This document shows, one piece after another, positions 11,346-21,824 of a DNA stretch of 64,000 bases. The notes under the pieces are model-generated. The model was not told the DNA's origin. It was given only the letters and a program-made list of their open reading frames with translations, and ran no database searches. A program made the translations under genes and the position numbers. The stretch lies in assembly GCA_028532985.1 (NCBI GenBank), contig JANCIK010000006.1:248001-312000 (forward strand). Reading direction: 5' to 3'. The stretch comes from Stropharia rugosoannulata (lineage: Eukaryota > Basidiomycota > Agaricomycetes > Agaricales > Strophariaceae). Positions within the stretch are counted from its first letter, which is position 1. Each line of letters opens with the position of its first letter.

Positions 11346-12250
11346 CTCCTCCACGATATTGCATATAATTATATGCGGCAAAGAGTGCGTGTACTTTACT
11401 CGACATATTTACAATATTTAAACGGGGCTGACAATATTTCAAGGCACCTCAACTGAGGTAGTATTCATATCACTGCTGGCGTCAACCAATTTCTGGTGCC
11501 AAAAACAGGTCGTCAAATACAACATGTTTATTTGAACACCGTTTTGGCAGAGAAATACTCATCGGGCTTGCCGTTCATGGTAACCCCGAGGCAATTTCAA
11601 GCCTATTTGCAGGTCATAAACGACGAAACAAATACAAGACGTATATGACAACATCTTTTTGGCTGATATAAATAGGCGGGCGCCAGCAGTGTATATGGGA
11701 GTTCCACGCTCCATTAGGTGGGTTATCTTTACGATATGTAAACAACTGCGAAGCACTCACAAAATATCCAGCACCGACCGGAATAATGTTGCGCACGATT
11801 TCGTGCGACTGCTCATCGCACTGTCCACTGCTGCCAGACTGCTCATTCCCTACTTGCCTTCTACAGTGTCTCCACATACAACTGTGTCATCCAAAAGCGT
11901 AAGCTAGTTTACCGCTACAACTAGTATTATAAACTCATATATTCAATAGCATAATACTTACAATGAATTTACAAACAGCGTATGGTCCCTTAATCAAAGT
12001 AGCTTCGAAGTGTGATGTTGCGGTTTGGCCACTAAGAATAGTACTGTTGTATACTCCACACCAGTGACCATCAAGAGAACTTTATCCATTAGAAACCCAT
12101 GCCAAGAATATTCAGTATCATGATTCTGATTCAAGTCGTCTGCCACATTCCACCCGCACAGCGCCACTCATTTCATTTTTATCAATCAGAAGGGTATCCG
12201 TATATAACTGTAAAAGCATTCGCCAGTGTCGCAAATATTCTCCTTGATCA
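11346..12250. other. Intergenic, no gene recognised
   Basis: Short frames of up to 87 codons on both strands around 11560-11910 without family resemblance. This is likely the 5' region of the DUF6534-like gene. Confidence 0.35.
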
Positions 12251-13747
12251 ATGGCGTCGTTACCCCCCTTGTTTATTCCTACTGCTGCTCAGGTTGAGTC
12301 TTTGTAAGTGACCTGTCTCTCTATTAACCCATTTATCTTGTCTGAATAAGTTCTTGGACATGCGTGTAGCACGGGCTCACTGGTACGCATGTCAAATGGT
12401 TCACCGTGACCTTTCAAAGGCTTGACATTTCTCAATAGCTGCTAGGCTTTTTATTTGCATGGGGGCTTTTCGGTCTGCTCACCAGTCAAGTTTGTGAGCT
12501 CATATCACATTCTTTGTGTCCTGTTTGAATCTCATCAGCCTTACAGACATGTACTCGCAAGTATTCATCAAGGATAGACCCACTACAAAGATTCTGGTCT
12601 ACTTTGTCTACTCCGTACAATTCGTACAACTCGTGCTCTTTACAAAACAAGGCTTCCAAGTATTTGTGGCTGGCTTCGGAGACTTTTTGAATCTTGATGA
12701 TGTCAGGGACAGCTGGCTTTCAGGGTGTATCCTCGATGGAATCGGTTGGTCCTATAACCTCGATCAAACTCCAATCATTGTCATTAATTTTATTAATTTT
12801 GAGTGGGTTGTACTGTTCAGATATTCTATGCTTGGCGTATCAAGATAATATCGGGCAGAAAAGGCCCTTCAGCAATAATACTCATTGTGAGCTACGTAGC
12901 CTGTATAAATTAGTTTTTTTACCTAACTGGCACTGGTGAAGACCTCGCTTATATCTTTGGTAGCGGCTATTTTGAGTGGAGCGTATTCAAAGTCTTTGGG
13001 ACACCTAAGCAAGTTATTTGTGACGCGAGTGTTTGTTTTTACCGGAGTAAGTCAATTTTCCGTATGTTTATGACGTGATTAAGTGTTCAGCGTGGTTATT
13101 TTGCCCAAATCTACAGGTCTGGGAGGCCAGTGCAGCTCTCTGTGACATTTTGATTGCGGGATTTACGGTTTACTATGTAAGGCATCGACAAGAGCAGAGT
13201 TCCTGAGCTGAATATACAAATTGCACAGCTAAAGCGCCGATCACCCCAAGGACCGCAATTTGCGAGCACTAGTGCACTTATTAACAGGATTGTTCAATTG
13301 TCTATTGAGACAGGAGCATTAACAGGTTTGTTTTATCGTACAACCATATGAGGCTTGCTCAAAACATAGCACACAGCTAGTGCTTCTATTGCCATCATTG
13401 TCGTAACATATTTACCTGGACATCCCGGATACTTCATAGGCTTTGTTGCCGGTCTCTCGGGTCTGTATGCCAACTGCTTGATGGCAATGCTCAACAGTCG
13501 CATTAGGTACTCCTTGTACCCCCATTCAGCAGCACGGATGGGCGAAAGCGAGTTTGATCGCCATCTTTCGTTCCGTCATGGTGACATACACAAAGAGAAT
13601 TTGAGAAAACATCGTCCCTCATATATGAGGGACGATGTTTATGCCGATCGCGGCGGTGTACTTATCAAAGTTACACAAGGGGAGATAGCTCTTGAAACTA
13701 ATTTCAAGCAGGTGAGCAGCTTATGCATGATAGTACCAGTTCATTGA
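12251..13747 (+). CDS. DUF6534-like multi-pass membrane protein
   Basis: The product is assembled from short exons. It begins MASLPPLFIPTAAQVESF (ATG at 12251), continues TGSLLLGFLFAWGLFGLL and, after a splice at CCTTACAG, YMYSQVFIKDRPTTKILVYF with 'QFVQLVLFTKQGFQVFVAGFGD'. Later exons encode VWEASAALCDILIAGFTVYY, the signature SALINRIVQLSIETGALT, and IIVVTYLPGHPGYFIGFVAG ... YANCLMAMLNSR, which matches the DUF6534 domain ('T..LI..LI..TI.TG.LTS' and 'N.LLA.LN.R'). The protein ends in a charged tail. The junctions between about 12735 and 13120 and the exact C-terminus are unresolved. Function unknown; the family is greatly expanded in Agaricomycetes. The tail exon contains a perfect 34 bp palindrome. 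Confidence 0.72.
13607..13640. repeat. Perfect 34 bp palindrome inside the DUF6534-like tail exon
   Basis: The two 17 nt halves around the centre CATATATG are exact reverse complements (AAACATCGTCCCTCATA and its complement). It lies within sequence read as coding, just after RKHRPS and before DDVYADR. Confidence 0.9.
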
Positions 13748-13857
13748 ATCTAACATGCGAGACTTAGTCAACGTCCACCATTAATCCTCATCCAGAGCCA
13801 CATAGTCTTTCCAATGAGCACAACTGTTGAAACTTAAACTTAAACCTGCATATTGTA

Positions 13858-13970
13858 GATCAGTGAAAGCAATCAAGGCTCTTGTAAAACTCCTTATCAT
13901 CCGGAGACATGCTTTGGTTGAGGGGTATAATCAAATTATCTTTAACCGTCTAATCATAATGTGAGCAAAC
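13858..13970 (-). pseudogene. Fragment of a hemerythrin-like gene
   Basis: This stretch resembles 15058-15147, the second exon of the neighbouring hemerythrin-like gene with its 5' splice region (shared TTATCTTTAACCGTCTAAT and GGAGACRTGCTTTGGT). It covers only the exon start, has substitutions and lacks the rest of the gene. It sits directly before copy 2 of the local duplication. Confidence 0.7.
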
Positions 13971-13977
13971 TACGTAA

Positions 13978-14725
13978 AGAGGACAGTCAGTCAGCAGAAA
14001 TCTCCGACCCCACCTCCAGCACGCGCGGCTCGACTATATACCACTTCCACATATCCATCCCAAGTGCGTAGCGTAGACCTGAATCGGGGTCATCTTCCCG
14101 CACTGTGGATAAAACGTTTTTGGTAACTATTACCAGGATTACAGCAGCCCAGCCTCAAGAGCTGGTTAAGGCGCACATAGTAGGCGAGCGTGCAAGTCAG
14201 GAACAGAGGACGAGTAACTACGTAGTACACTTGGATAGTATTACTTATCATGTAAATATAAAGTACATCTCCTGTCAAATCTGCCCTAATGGATTCGACA
14301 GAGATGAATAAATAATGTTTGAATGTAACTAAGCAACTAAGCATGATATCTTTCAGAGGTTCGGCCGCACTAAGTCCAGCATTCGGAGTCATCGAATTTC
14401 TCTCAGTCTATACGTCCTCATATTGAGGCGCCTCATTTCTTGAATCACACTTTTCAAGTACACGGCAACCACTCTTGAGCCGGATAAAAAAATTCTGGGA
14501 GAACGGGCGTCGGGTAGTTACCAGTAAGGGTACAGCCACTTCGCACCATATATTTTTTGATCTAAATTTACAAAGCTATGCTTGACTTTGTTTCACAATA
14601 TTAGCATTTGACAAATTAAACTTGACGAGCAACAATTGAAAGCAGAAAGGCAGGCAAAGAGATTGACACAGGCGCACGAAACATAGGCAACTCATGCAGA
14701 TAGTAAAAACAGGAGAGAGCGTCAG
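13978..14725. repeat. Local duplication, copy 2, 3' flank of the hemerythrin-like gene
   Basis: Partner of 10676-11345 in the same orientation. Here the duplicated stretch runs into the intact hemerythrin-like gene, so this is probably the parental arrangement. Confidence 0.7.
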
Positions 14726-15430
14726 TCAGTTTAATGGCGCAGGAGGTGATAATCCTAAGAATGAATACAGTTTTTGACCGAGTTGACCGGATGGGGTAGT
14801 CAATGCCTTCCTGAGAGCCTTCTCGGTGATGGTGTTCCCAGCACCATTGTCGAATCTGTGCAGGCAAGTTAGAAACAAATTGGTGTACTTAATACTCACG
14901 GGGCATATTACCTTTCAGGAATAAAGAATTGTTTAGAGGCTTCGAATGCTTGAGCAAGCTGCTCGGCCTGTCCTGGAGCCATTCGTGCCTCGAGTGTTGG
15001 GATGTCCGATGCTTCTTCACTGTCATTGTGCCTATGCAGGTCGGCCAAGACATTATCGAGGCTCTTGTCAAACTCCACATCACCGGGAGACGTGCTTTGG
15101 TCGAGGAGCATAATCAGGTTATCTTTAACCGTCTAATGAAAATGTGAGCAAAACTGCGTGAGCCTGGATGCATGTCATTGAAAGTACCGAATGTTCCACC
15201 CCGTCAAATTCTGCCAGCTTTCCTCCCAACTCTGATCCCAAGAGGCTCGTGCAAAGAGGATGGACGAGAATCTCCTCAGTGGTAACGTGTCTTGCAATCT
15301 CCCACATGAGTTGCTGAGCGAGAACTTTCTGCTGATCTGGATTACCGGCGGAGGCTACGTATTGATCACGGAGGGCGTACACAGCACGGTGGTCTGTGGC
15401 AACAGTTTGTCCGAAAGATGTAGACATCAT
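14726..15430 (-). CDS. Hemerythrin-like (HHE cation-binding) protein
   Basis: Exons 15430-15188, 15132-14912 and 14855-14726 give 594 nt in frame (197 residues). The start is MSTSFGQTVATDHRAVYALR, preceded by one extra Met. Candidate iron ligands are the His of TDHRAV, the HxxxE of ARHVTTEE followed by VHPL, the His of GVEHS and the LHRHNDSEE motif in exon 2. This is the order of His/Glu residues expected in a four-helix HHE bundle that binds a di-iron centre. The protein ends FDNGAGNTITEKALRKAL ... LGLSPPAPLN. No signal peptide is visible, so it is probably cytosolic. Fungal members are linked to oxygen, iron or nitrosative stress by homology only. Its ATG overlaps the stop of the hypothetical upstream model. 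Confidence 0.78.
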
Positions 15431-15933
15431 GATGAATAGTCAGAGCAGGAGTGATAAAGACCTGGAATGTAGGGGTATGGCAACTAGCTTTAAAGATTTC
15501 CGGAGTGGCCATGCGGACGTTCATCAATGACCTACCTCAACGTAGCCAATAAAACGAAATCTTTTACGAATGACGTGAGTATTGAGAACATTCATGTGGG
15601 GTTTTGTCAGGCATGTCCGACCACTGTTGTGAATGACACTCCTAAGTACGCTTTGTGGAGTAGTCAGACATGACGCTACCGTGATGCAATTCAATAGACA
15701 AATACTTACAGCGTCGGGGTCCACTGTTCTTCTTCTTTCAAAAGCGCATCGATGTTAATAAGACTGACAGGATAAAACTGATGCTGAGATGTCCCAACAA
15801 CGAGTTGACACTGCCAGGCGTCTAATTCAAGTGCAACTTGTTGGCGGGCAATATAACATGCAGTCGCGAATGCCGTACTTGAGTACAACTGGACCGCGGG
15901 CCGTACGCAGCGCAGTTTCGGCGAGCACGGCAT
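15427..15933 (-). CDS. Hypothetical small spliced gene upstream of hemerythrin
   Basis: Exons 15933-15710, 15641-15536 and 15483-15427 join in consistent phase with GTAAGT and GTAGGT donors and TTAG/CTAG acceptors, giving 128 residues with no internal stop. The product contains LDAWQCQLVVGTSQHQFYPV, LLKEEEQWTPTL and FRFIGYVELPYPYIPGLYH and resembles nothing I know. The stop codon overlaps the hemerythrin start, which is unusual in a fungus. The exons may instead be the leader of the hemerythrin gene or a decayed gene. Confidence 0.33.
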
Positions 15934-16145
15934 TTTGCGAGAGCGTATCACGGAATAGTTCGGCAAAGCGTGAGAACTGTCACTTATGTACCACCAGTGG
16001 CTTGGTTAACCAAAATGCAATGCAACGGGGTACTATTTAATGTGCCGATTTTTGCAAAATACAGAAGTGATCAGACGTCACCAGACCCCAGCATATTACT
16101 AGATCTGAATATTACATACTTATTGACTACGTACAGTACTACATA

Positions 16146-17948
16146 TCAAAATCTCGCGTGCGAAGATATACTCTTACCTGCTTCATCCAGCCACCGAGTT
16201 ACAGCTAGGTCTGCGTCGTAGTCGTATATCCATCCCAATTTTCTATCACTGTCCTTTTCGTCACATTGAAAAGTCTCTCTATTGGCAGAAAGGGTTTCTG
16301 CAAGTGCATCGTCCATTCCTGCTGCCATTGATGCGTCTCTTACGTCCTGTTGCTCCACGTCTTGCACGTGGAAAGTGTTCCGCATGGCATAGGATGCTCT
16401 CTGCATGTCATTGGTGCGTCGCATTCGTATCCTCTGATATGCATTGAGAAAGGCACCCAATTCCGACAGGGATGTTAGACACGAGAGAAGTCCCCCGAGA
16501 ACTGCTGCATCCTCAATCTACGCCCAAATGCATGTGAGGTTTTGAAATCAAACTATCCAGTCGAGACACCTCACAGCCATGGCAGCTCCCTGGGCAAGAT
16601 AAGGCTAGAGAGATATAATACATTAGCAACGATAATTGGGTAGCAAAAAGATTTATTTACCAAGATCGGATGACATGAATCACCGACTAGAACGATTCTT
16701 TCATAGTCATCGATCCAGGACTGTAGTGGTGAGCGAGTTACCAACTTTGATTTCATAACATCATCCGGGAATTCCAATAACTTCGTAATTCTGGAAATGC
16801 ACAGACCAGAGAGAACTCAGTCAACACATAAGCAGTATGATTTTCTGAGGCTGCTACACACCGAGTATTCCATCCATTATATTTAGCTCTCACTTCTTCG
16901 ATATTCGCTGTCGTTGTCCATGACTCTTCAGAGGTATTGTCATGGTGAACTAGGACCATGTTGTACAACATGCAATTTGCCTGCTCTTTACTATAGTTGA
17001 CATATCCTTCATAGGAGAGAATTACGCACCACGCAATACCCTACAATGTGCTTCCCGGGGCCCATCCATACCGTCGTTTGTGGCTCCAATACTAACTCCG
17101 CTAGCTCGTTGTCATGAAGCATCTTATAAGTTGGTATCTGAAACCTATACGCGGCGTCTCCAGTTGGCATAGATCTTATGTCCTTTGGCTGCAGATATTT
17201 ACGGACAGTGCTTTTGATACCGTCGGCTCCCACTATCAAGTCTCCTCTTATTACCTCACCGGATGATAGCTTCACTGACGGTGATGGGAATGACTCGACC
17301 GAGACAACAGTATCCTGCAAGAATGTTGCAAATTCTCTGGAAATATCGTAAAGCATAGTGATGAGGTCTTTTCTCTGAATAACAGCGCATAGGATTAAAA
17401 CAAAGAAAGTTTCACAATTTGACCACTCACATGTAGATGGTAATATGGAGCACCATGCTTTGCTTCCATCTGAGGCTCTAACAGCTTGATACCTACTTGT
17501 TTGTCAGTGTCATCTGGTTGAGATTGGTTTCCAATTCATCCATTTTATTGAGCCATAGTAGAATAGACATACATCGCCTCATTGACAAGGATTTGGGTTT
17601 AACACAAGATCTTTGTAATTCCGCTTTGAGCCCCCAACGTATGAGAAGCCTGGTGACGTCTAGTCCAGAGAAAGAATTAGAAGGGAGAAAGACATCGGTA
17701 AAAAGAGCTTGCTAGGTCCCAACTGTATTCCTGCCCCAACATCTCTTAAAAATATTGGAGCGCTATCTACCAGTGTTATAGTGTGGCCGGCACGACCAAG
17801 ACAGAATGCGACTGCAAGTCCAGCAATACCGCCTCCAACGACTACAATATGCAAAGACAGGCTGTCTTGCTGCTTCTAAGAGACAGTGAACGATCGGCAT
17901 GTAGTATAAAACAACACTAGTACTCACAGGTCCATGACTGATCTTCAT
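16146..17948 (-). CDS. FAD-dependent monooxygenase 1 (salicylate hydroxylase-like)
   Basis: A flavin-dependent aromatic hydroxylase of the PHBH/salicylate hydroxylase type, which would use NAD(P)H and O2 to hydroxylate a small aromatic or terpenoid substrate. The first exon MKISHGP (ATG at 17948) splices to QDSLSLHIVVVGGGIAGLAV, which has the GxGxxG dinucleotide-binding fold and the acidic end of strand 2 (TLVD). The DG motif is GDLIVGADGIKSTVRKYL. The second FAD motif is RIVLVGDSCHPIL, continued after an intron by PYLAQGAAMA and then DAAVLGGLLSCL. The C-terminal region is charged and ends near WIYDYDADLAVTRWL. It lies divergent to a paralog at 19476-21203. Substrate unknown. Confidence 0.82.
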
Positions 17949-19475
17949 TTTACTAAAACGAAATATGGAGCTCAGGGGTCTTATCTACCCTGCATGAATT
18001 TGTATTTATGGTTGAGTGTCTTGTAAGAAAATTACATAACAAGTAGCTTTATTACGTCTATGACATGTGCAGATACCATATGATCTGAGCGAAGTCATGA
18101 GGCTTTTTAGAAGTACGTATTTAGAAAATAGGATCACCAATTCATCTCGATATACGAGCTGCATACTAAATATCTGCCTGTACTATATACAATGATCCTA
18201 GTCTGCTGACAGTTTATCCAATCTTTTCCCGAGTTTGTTTAGCAAGACATCGCAACAGAACCTGAGAAGGAGCTTCCTTTCTCACAATAACTCCTATATT
18301 TTTCCATTTGATCATATGTGATTGAATTAAACATAGAATGCTACGGAGCTGCTTAGATTCAAGAGCCTGTAATTTTTTGTTAAGGGTAAACATCTGCCAA
18401 AGCCGAGAAAACACTCCGCAACGAATGTATAACCAGATATAAACAGATAACTGAAATTTGACAAAGACTATCTCCCAATAGCACCTGATTAAGTACCACT
18501 GCGCATATTTTGATTCTCAGTGCATGGAATTCTTACGACATTGAGCCGGGAGACAGTATCAAGGGCCCAGGAATAGAAAACATAAGCTACTTGCAAGTGT
18601 ACGAAACCATGTCGATGTAAGACACACTAAGATAGGGTGTAACGACGAGAGCCTCGCGCACCGTCGTTGGAAGTTCACCTGGCTGAGTCATATATAGCTA
18701 CACGGACCCATTAGAGTATTGTTCACCAAGTACATCAGACGCGCATACAATTATCACACCAGAGATCTCGATCAGAGACGGAAGACGGGTAGAGTATAGA
18801 GCTCAGTGGCAAGGTTATGGATAGAGAATGTGGTGCAAGACACTGCAGGGCGCATAGTGGCGCATACAAGAGCTCACAGCCTGAGGAACCGGGATCGGCG
18901 AAAACGAACGTGACAGGTTTCAATTCAAGCCTCCACAGAGACTACTGCCCCTCAGAAACCAAAGAAAGGCAACCTAGAGCAAGCCAATGAACAACACAAG
19001 TGCACAATGGGGTTAGCAGCTGTTAACAGGCAACAGAACGAACGTAACTATTTCCCACGAATTTTCATGCCGCGGAGCTGATCGAAATCGGCATATACGG
19101 CATCGTGTTCGCCTGTCGCCGTGTCCAGCCTCGAGCGCCCGGACTGTGCCGGGTTACTTCTCAATATGATCCTAGAACTTTTGTACCACGGCGGCCGTGG
19201 TACAAAAGTTCTAGGATCAGACAGGCATGAAAAGTCATTGTCGAGAAGCGTCTGCTATCTTCTTGAATATTACCCTTCTTAGGTCTTCTCGATGGTCCGA
19301 GTCAGATATCTTAACCTCAACCTACCTCAACTGAGATAGAAGTACCACAAGAAACCGCAGTCAACTGACGTATCAATCAAAGTGACTTTGATGAAGGTAA
19401 AAATAACTTCGGAGTGTTGATTCTCTGCCTCAACATACAGCTGCTACCTACGTATCACGAACCTTTCTTCAAAGA
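17949..19475. other. Divergent intergenic region between the two FAD monooxygenases
   Basis: No gene is visible apart from short frames. It probably holds both promoters and contains the perfect inverted repeat at 19167-19219. Confidence 0.5.
19167..19219. repeat. Perfect inverted repeat, 26 bp arms with one spacer base
   Basis: The left arm runs from TGATCCTAGAACTTTTGTAC to ...CCACGGC; the right arm is its exact complement, with a single G at the centre (19193). It lies 257 bp before the start codon of FAD monooxygenase 2. Confidence 0.95.
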
Positions 19476-21203
19476 ATGGTTGAGGCTACAGGTGTAAGCT
19501 CATAAATTACATAGCATACTGCGGCTAATTTATTTAACGCGGTAGGCAGATCACCATCCTGGCTTGAACATTCTTGTTATCGGAGGCGGCCCAGCAGGCC
19601 TATCTGCAGCATTTTGTCTGGGTCGTGCAGGACATAAGATCACCCTGATAGAGGCCTCAGCGGCATGGCCCACGGAGGTAGGAGCCGGTGTTCAGCTTGG
19701 TCCAAGTAAGCGTAGTACGTGCTCACACCCGTACATACCTCTTATCTTTAGACGTCTCAAGGTTGCTCGCTCGATGGGGTCTCCGCGAGCAGCTAGATAG
19801 CTGTGCTGTCCAACCGCTATCTGCATCTTTCCACAGATGTGAGCGGCCTATTATGAATCCGATGAATGTCTAACGATTGCTCTAGATGACGATGACGAGC
19901 AAGTTGGTTTGAATCCTTACGGAGAGCATGTCCAAAATCGCTACGGCTTTTCGTACTATCACATTCATGTAAGTAAGCTTGTATTACTGTCAACTATAGC
20001 ATATTTACTGACGTAGAAGCGATCTCAGAGACAAGATCTCATTGACATGCTCTATGCTCTTGCGCTGCCTCATATGATAGTTATGAGGGACCGCGTCATC
20101 TCAGTTCAATCACATCCACTGCCATCCGTGACATTAGAGTCAGGTATGGTGTTAACCGGTGACCTTATCGTTGGAGCGGATGGAATAAAGAGTGTTACTC
20201 GAAAATTCCTCTTTGGAAACAACGATAAACCCGTACCCACAGGCGACCTTGCGTACAGAGCACTTATATCAACCCAGAAGATGCGCGGCGATCCGGATTT
20301 AAAGGCACTCATGGATAACCCACAAACAACATGTTGGATCGGGCCCGGAAGGCATATCGTTGGCTACTGCATCGTGAGTTAATTGATTTGTGACATAGCA
20401 CGATCAACTTACAACCCGTCATAGAGTCTGAAAGATCAATACAATCTGGTTATGATATGCCCTGACACGGACTCGGAAGAATCATGGACCGCTTCTGCGG
20501 ACATACGCGACGCGAGAAAAATGTACACTGGATGGAACAATCGGTGAGTTACTGATCCCTGTTTGCTCACCGTTCATAAATCAGCATACTTACTATTGTA
20601 AAGAGTACAGAAGATACTTGGTCTTGCGGATTCCACATTAAAGTCAAAGCTAGTTGTCCGGCCACCGTTGGAACTGTGGAGCGATGACAGTCGAAGGATA
20701 ACTTTGGTTGGCGACGCCTGTCATTCGATGCTGGTATTTATGATGTTTCTTTGCTCTGATCCGAAGGGTCTAATTTTTAGTAGCCATATTTTGCCCAAGG
20801 TGCCGCAATGGCCGTACGTTGTCCGTATATGTGCGCACAAATGATTTTCTGACCGAGTTCGTAGATTGAAGACTCAACAGTACTCGGAGTGTTATTCACC
20901 AGAGTATCTTCAGTGTCAGACATAGGTCTCCTCCTGAAGGGGTATCAGCAGATACGAGAACAAAGAACACGGGCTGTGCAAACAGCGTCACAAAGACTTC
21001 AAAAGCTCTTCCACCTCCCAGATGGTCCGGAGCAGCAGCGAAGGGACGCGGAAATGCAATCCAATGTCGCCAGGCTAGCTACAGCGGAAGCCCACGATGA
21101 CAACCCTGCGAAAAATGGAGAGCCATTGGATTGGATTTTTGACTACGATGCAGAGGCTGCTGCGCTTCAGTGGATCACGATGAAATTACAGACACATGCA
21201 TAA
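19476..21203 (+). CDS. FAD-dependent monooxygenase 2 (salicylate hydroxylase-like)
   Basis: Nine exons (19476-19491, 19550-19705, 19752-19838, 19886-19968, 20017-20373, 20425-20543, 20604-20733, 20784-20813, 20865-21203) sum to 1317 nt, 438 residues with no internal stop. The start is MVEATDHHPGLNILVIGGGP, with GxGxxG followed by FCLGRAGHKITLIE. VSRLLARWGL and RYGFSYYHIH follow as in salicylate hydroxylases. The DG motif is TGDLIVGADGIKSVTRKFL and the GD motif is ITLVGDACHSMLPYFAQGAA (split by an intron before PYF). The C-terminus is a hydrophilic helix ending LQWITMKLQTHA. No membrane segment is visible. It is paralogous to the gene at 16146-17948 and is followed in the same orientation by a P450, so they may act on one pathway (inference). 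Confidence 0.87.
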
Positions 21204-21824
21204 CTACAGAGCGAGAGAGAGAGAACAAGAGATAATGAATATGGACTAAGTATGTATGGAAATACTATACGCCGCCCCTGTTGTACTCTATGTGTTCTGT
21301 GTTAGTCTAACCATTAGTAATTAGTGTGTAAGGTGCGCATTTAGATAAACATTAGTACGTATGCATACAGCCAATGCCACGTCGGCGCAGTTACTGTGGC
21401 CCCTTCATCTATCAAATGTGTGGACGAATACATCCTGCGTCAATTTGTAATTACACACCGCGTCAGACGACGCAATTAATAACTGTGCACCTGCATTGAA
21501 GGCGTGAAAAGAGGCAAAAATAGTAGGGCTTCAGTCACAAGGTGCTTGTCCTGATGCCAAACAGTTTGGTACAAACCCGTCACTTTAGCATCCGGCCCAT
21601 TCCATATATAAGGGCGTCTTAGGGTCTTGTCAAGACTGTTGTGTTGCCAGTATGTCAATCAGTTTTGAGATTGTAACAAGTGCATGGAATTATGGCGCTT
21701 GGACATCATTCCGCCAGATGCGTATCTACGTAACGTGTGAGAAAGTGATGAAATGTTATATAGAAGATAGAATGTCAATTGCAGACGAGAAGATCACTGT
21801 TTTCTACGACACCTCTAGGGAAAC

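Noticed and set aside
16571..16777. Stop after RIVLVGDSCHPIL as a truncation of FAD monooxygenase 1
   Set aside because: An intron with a CTCTAG acceptor restores PYLAQGAAMA, matching the paralog; the gene looks intact.
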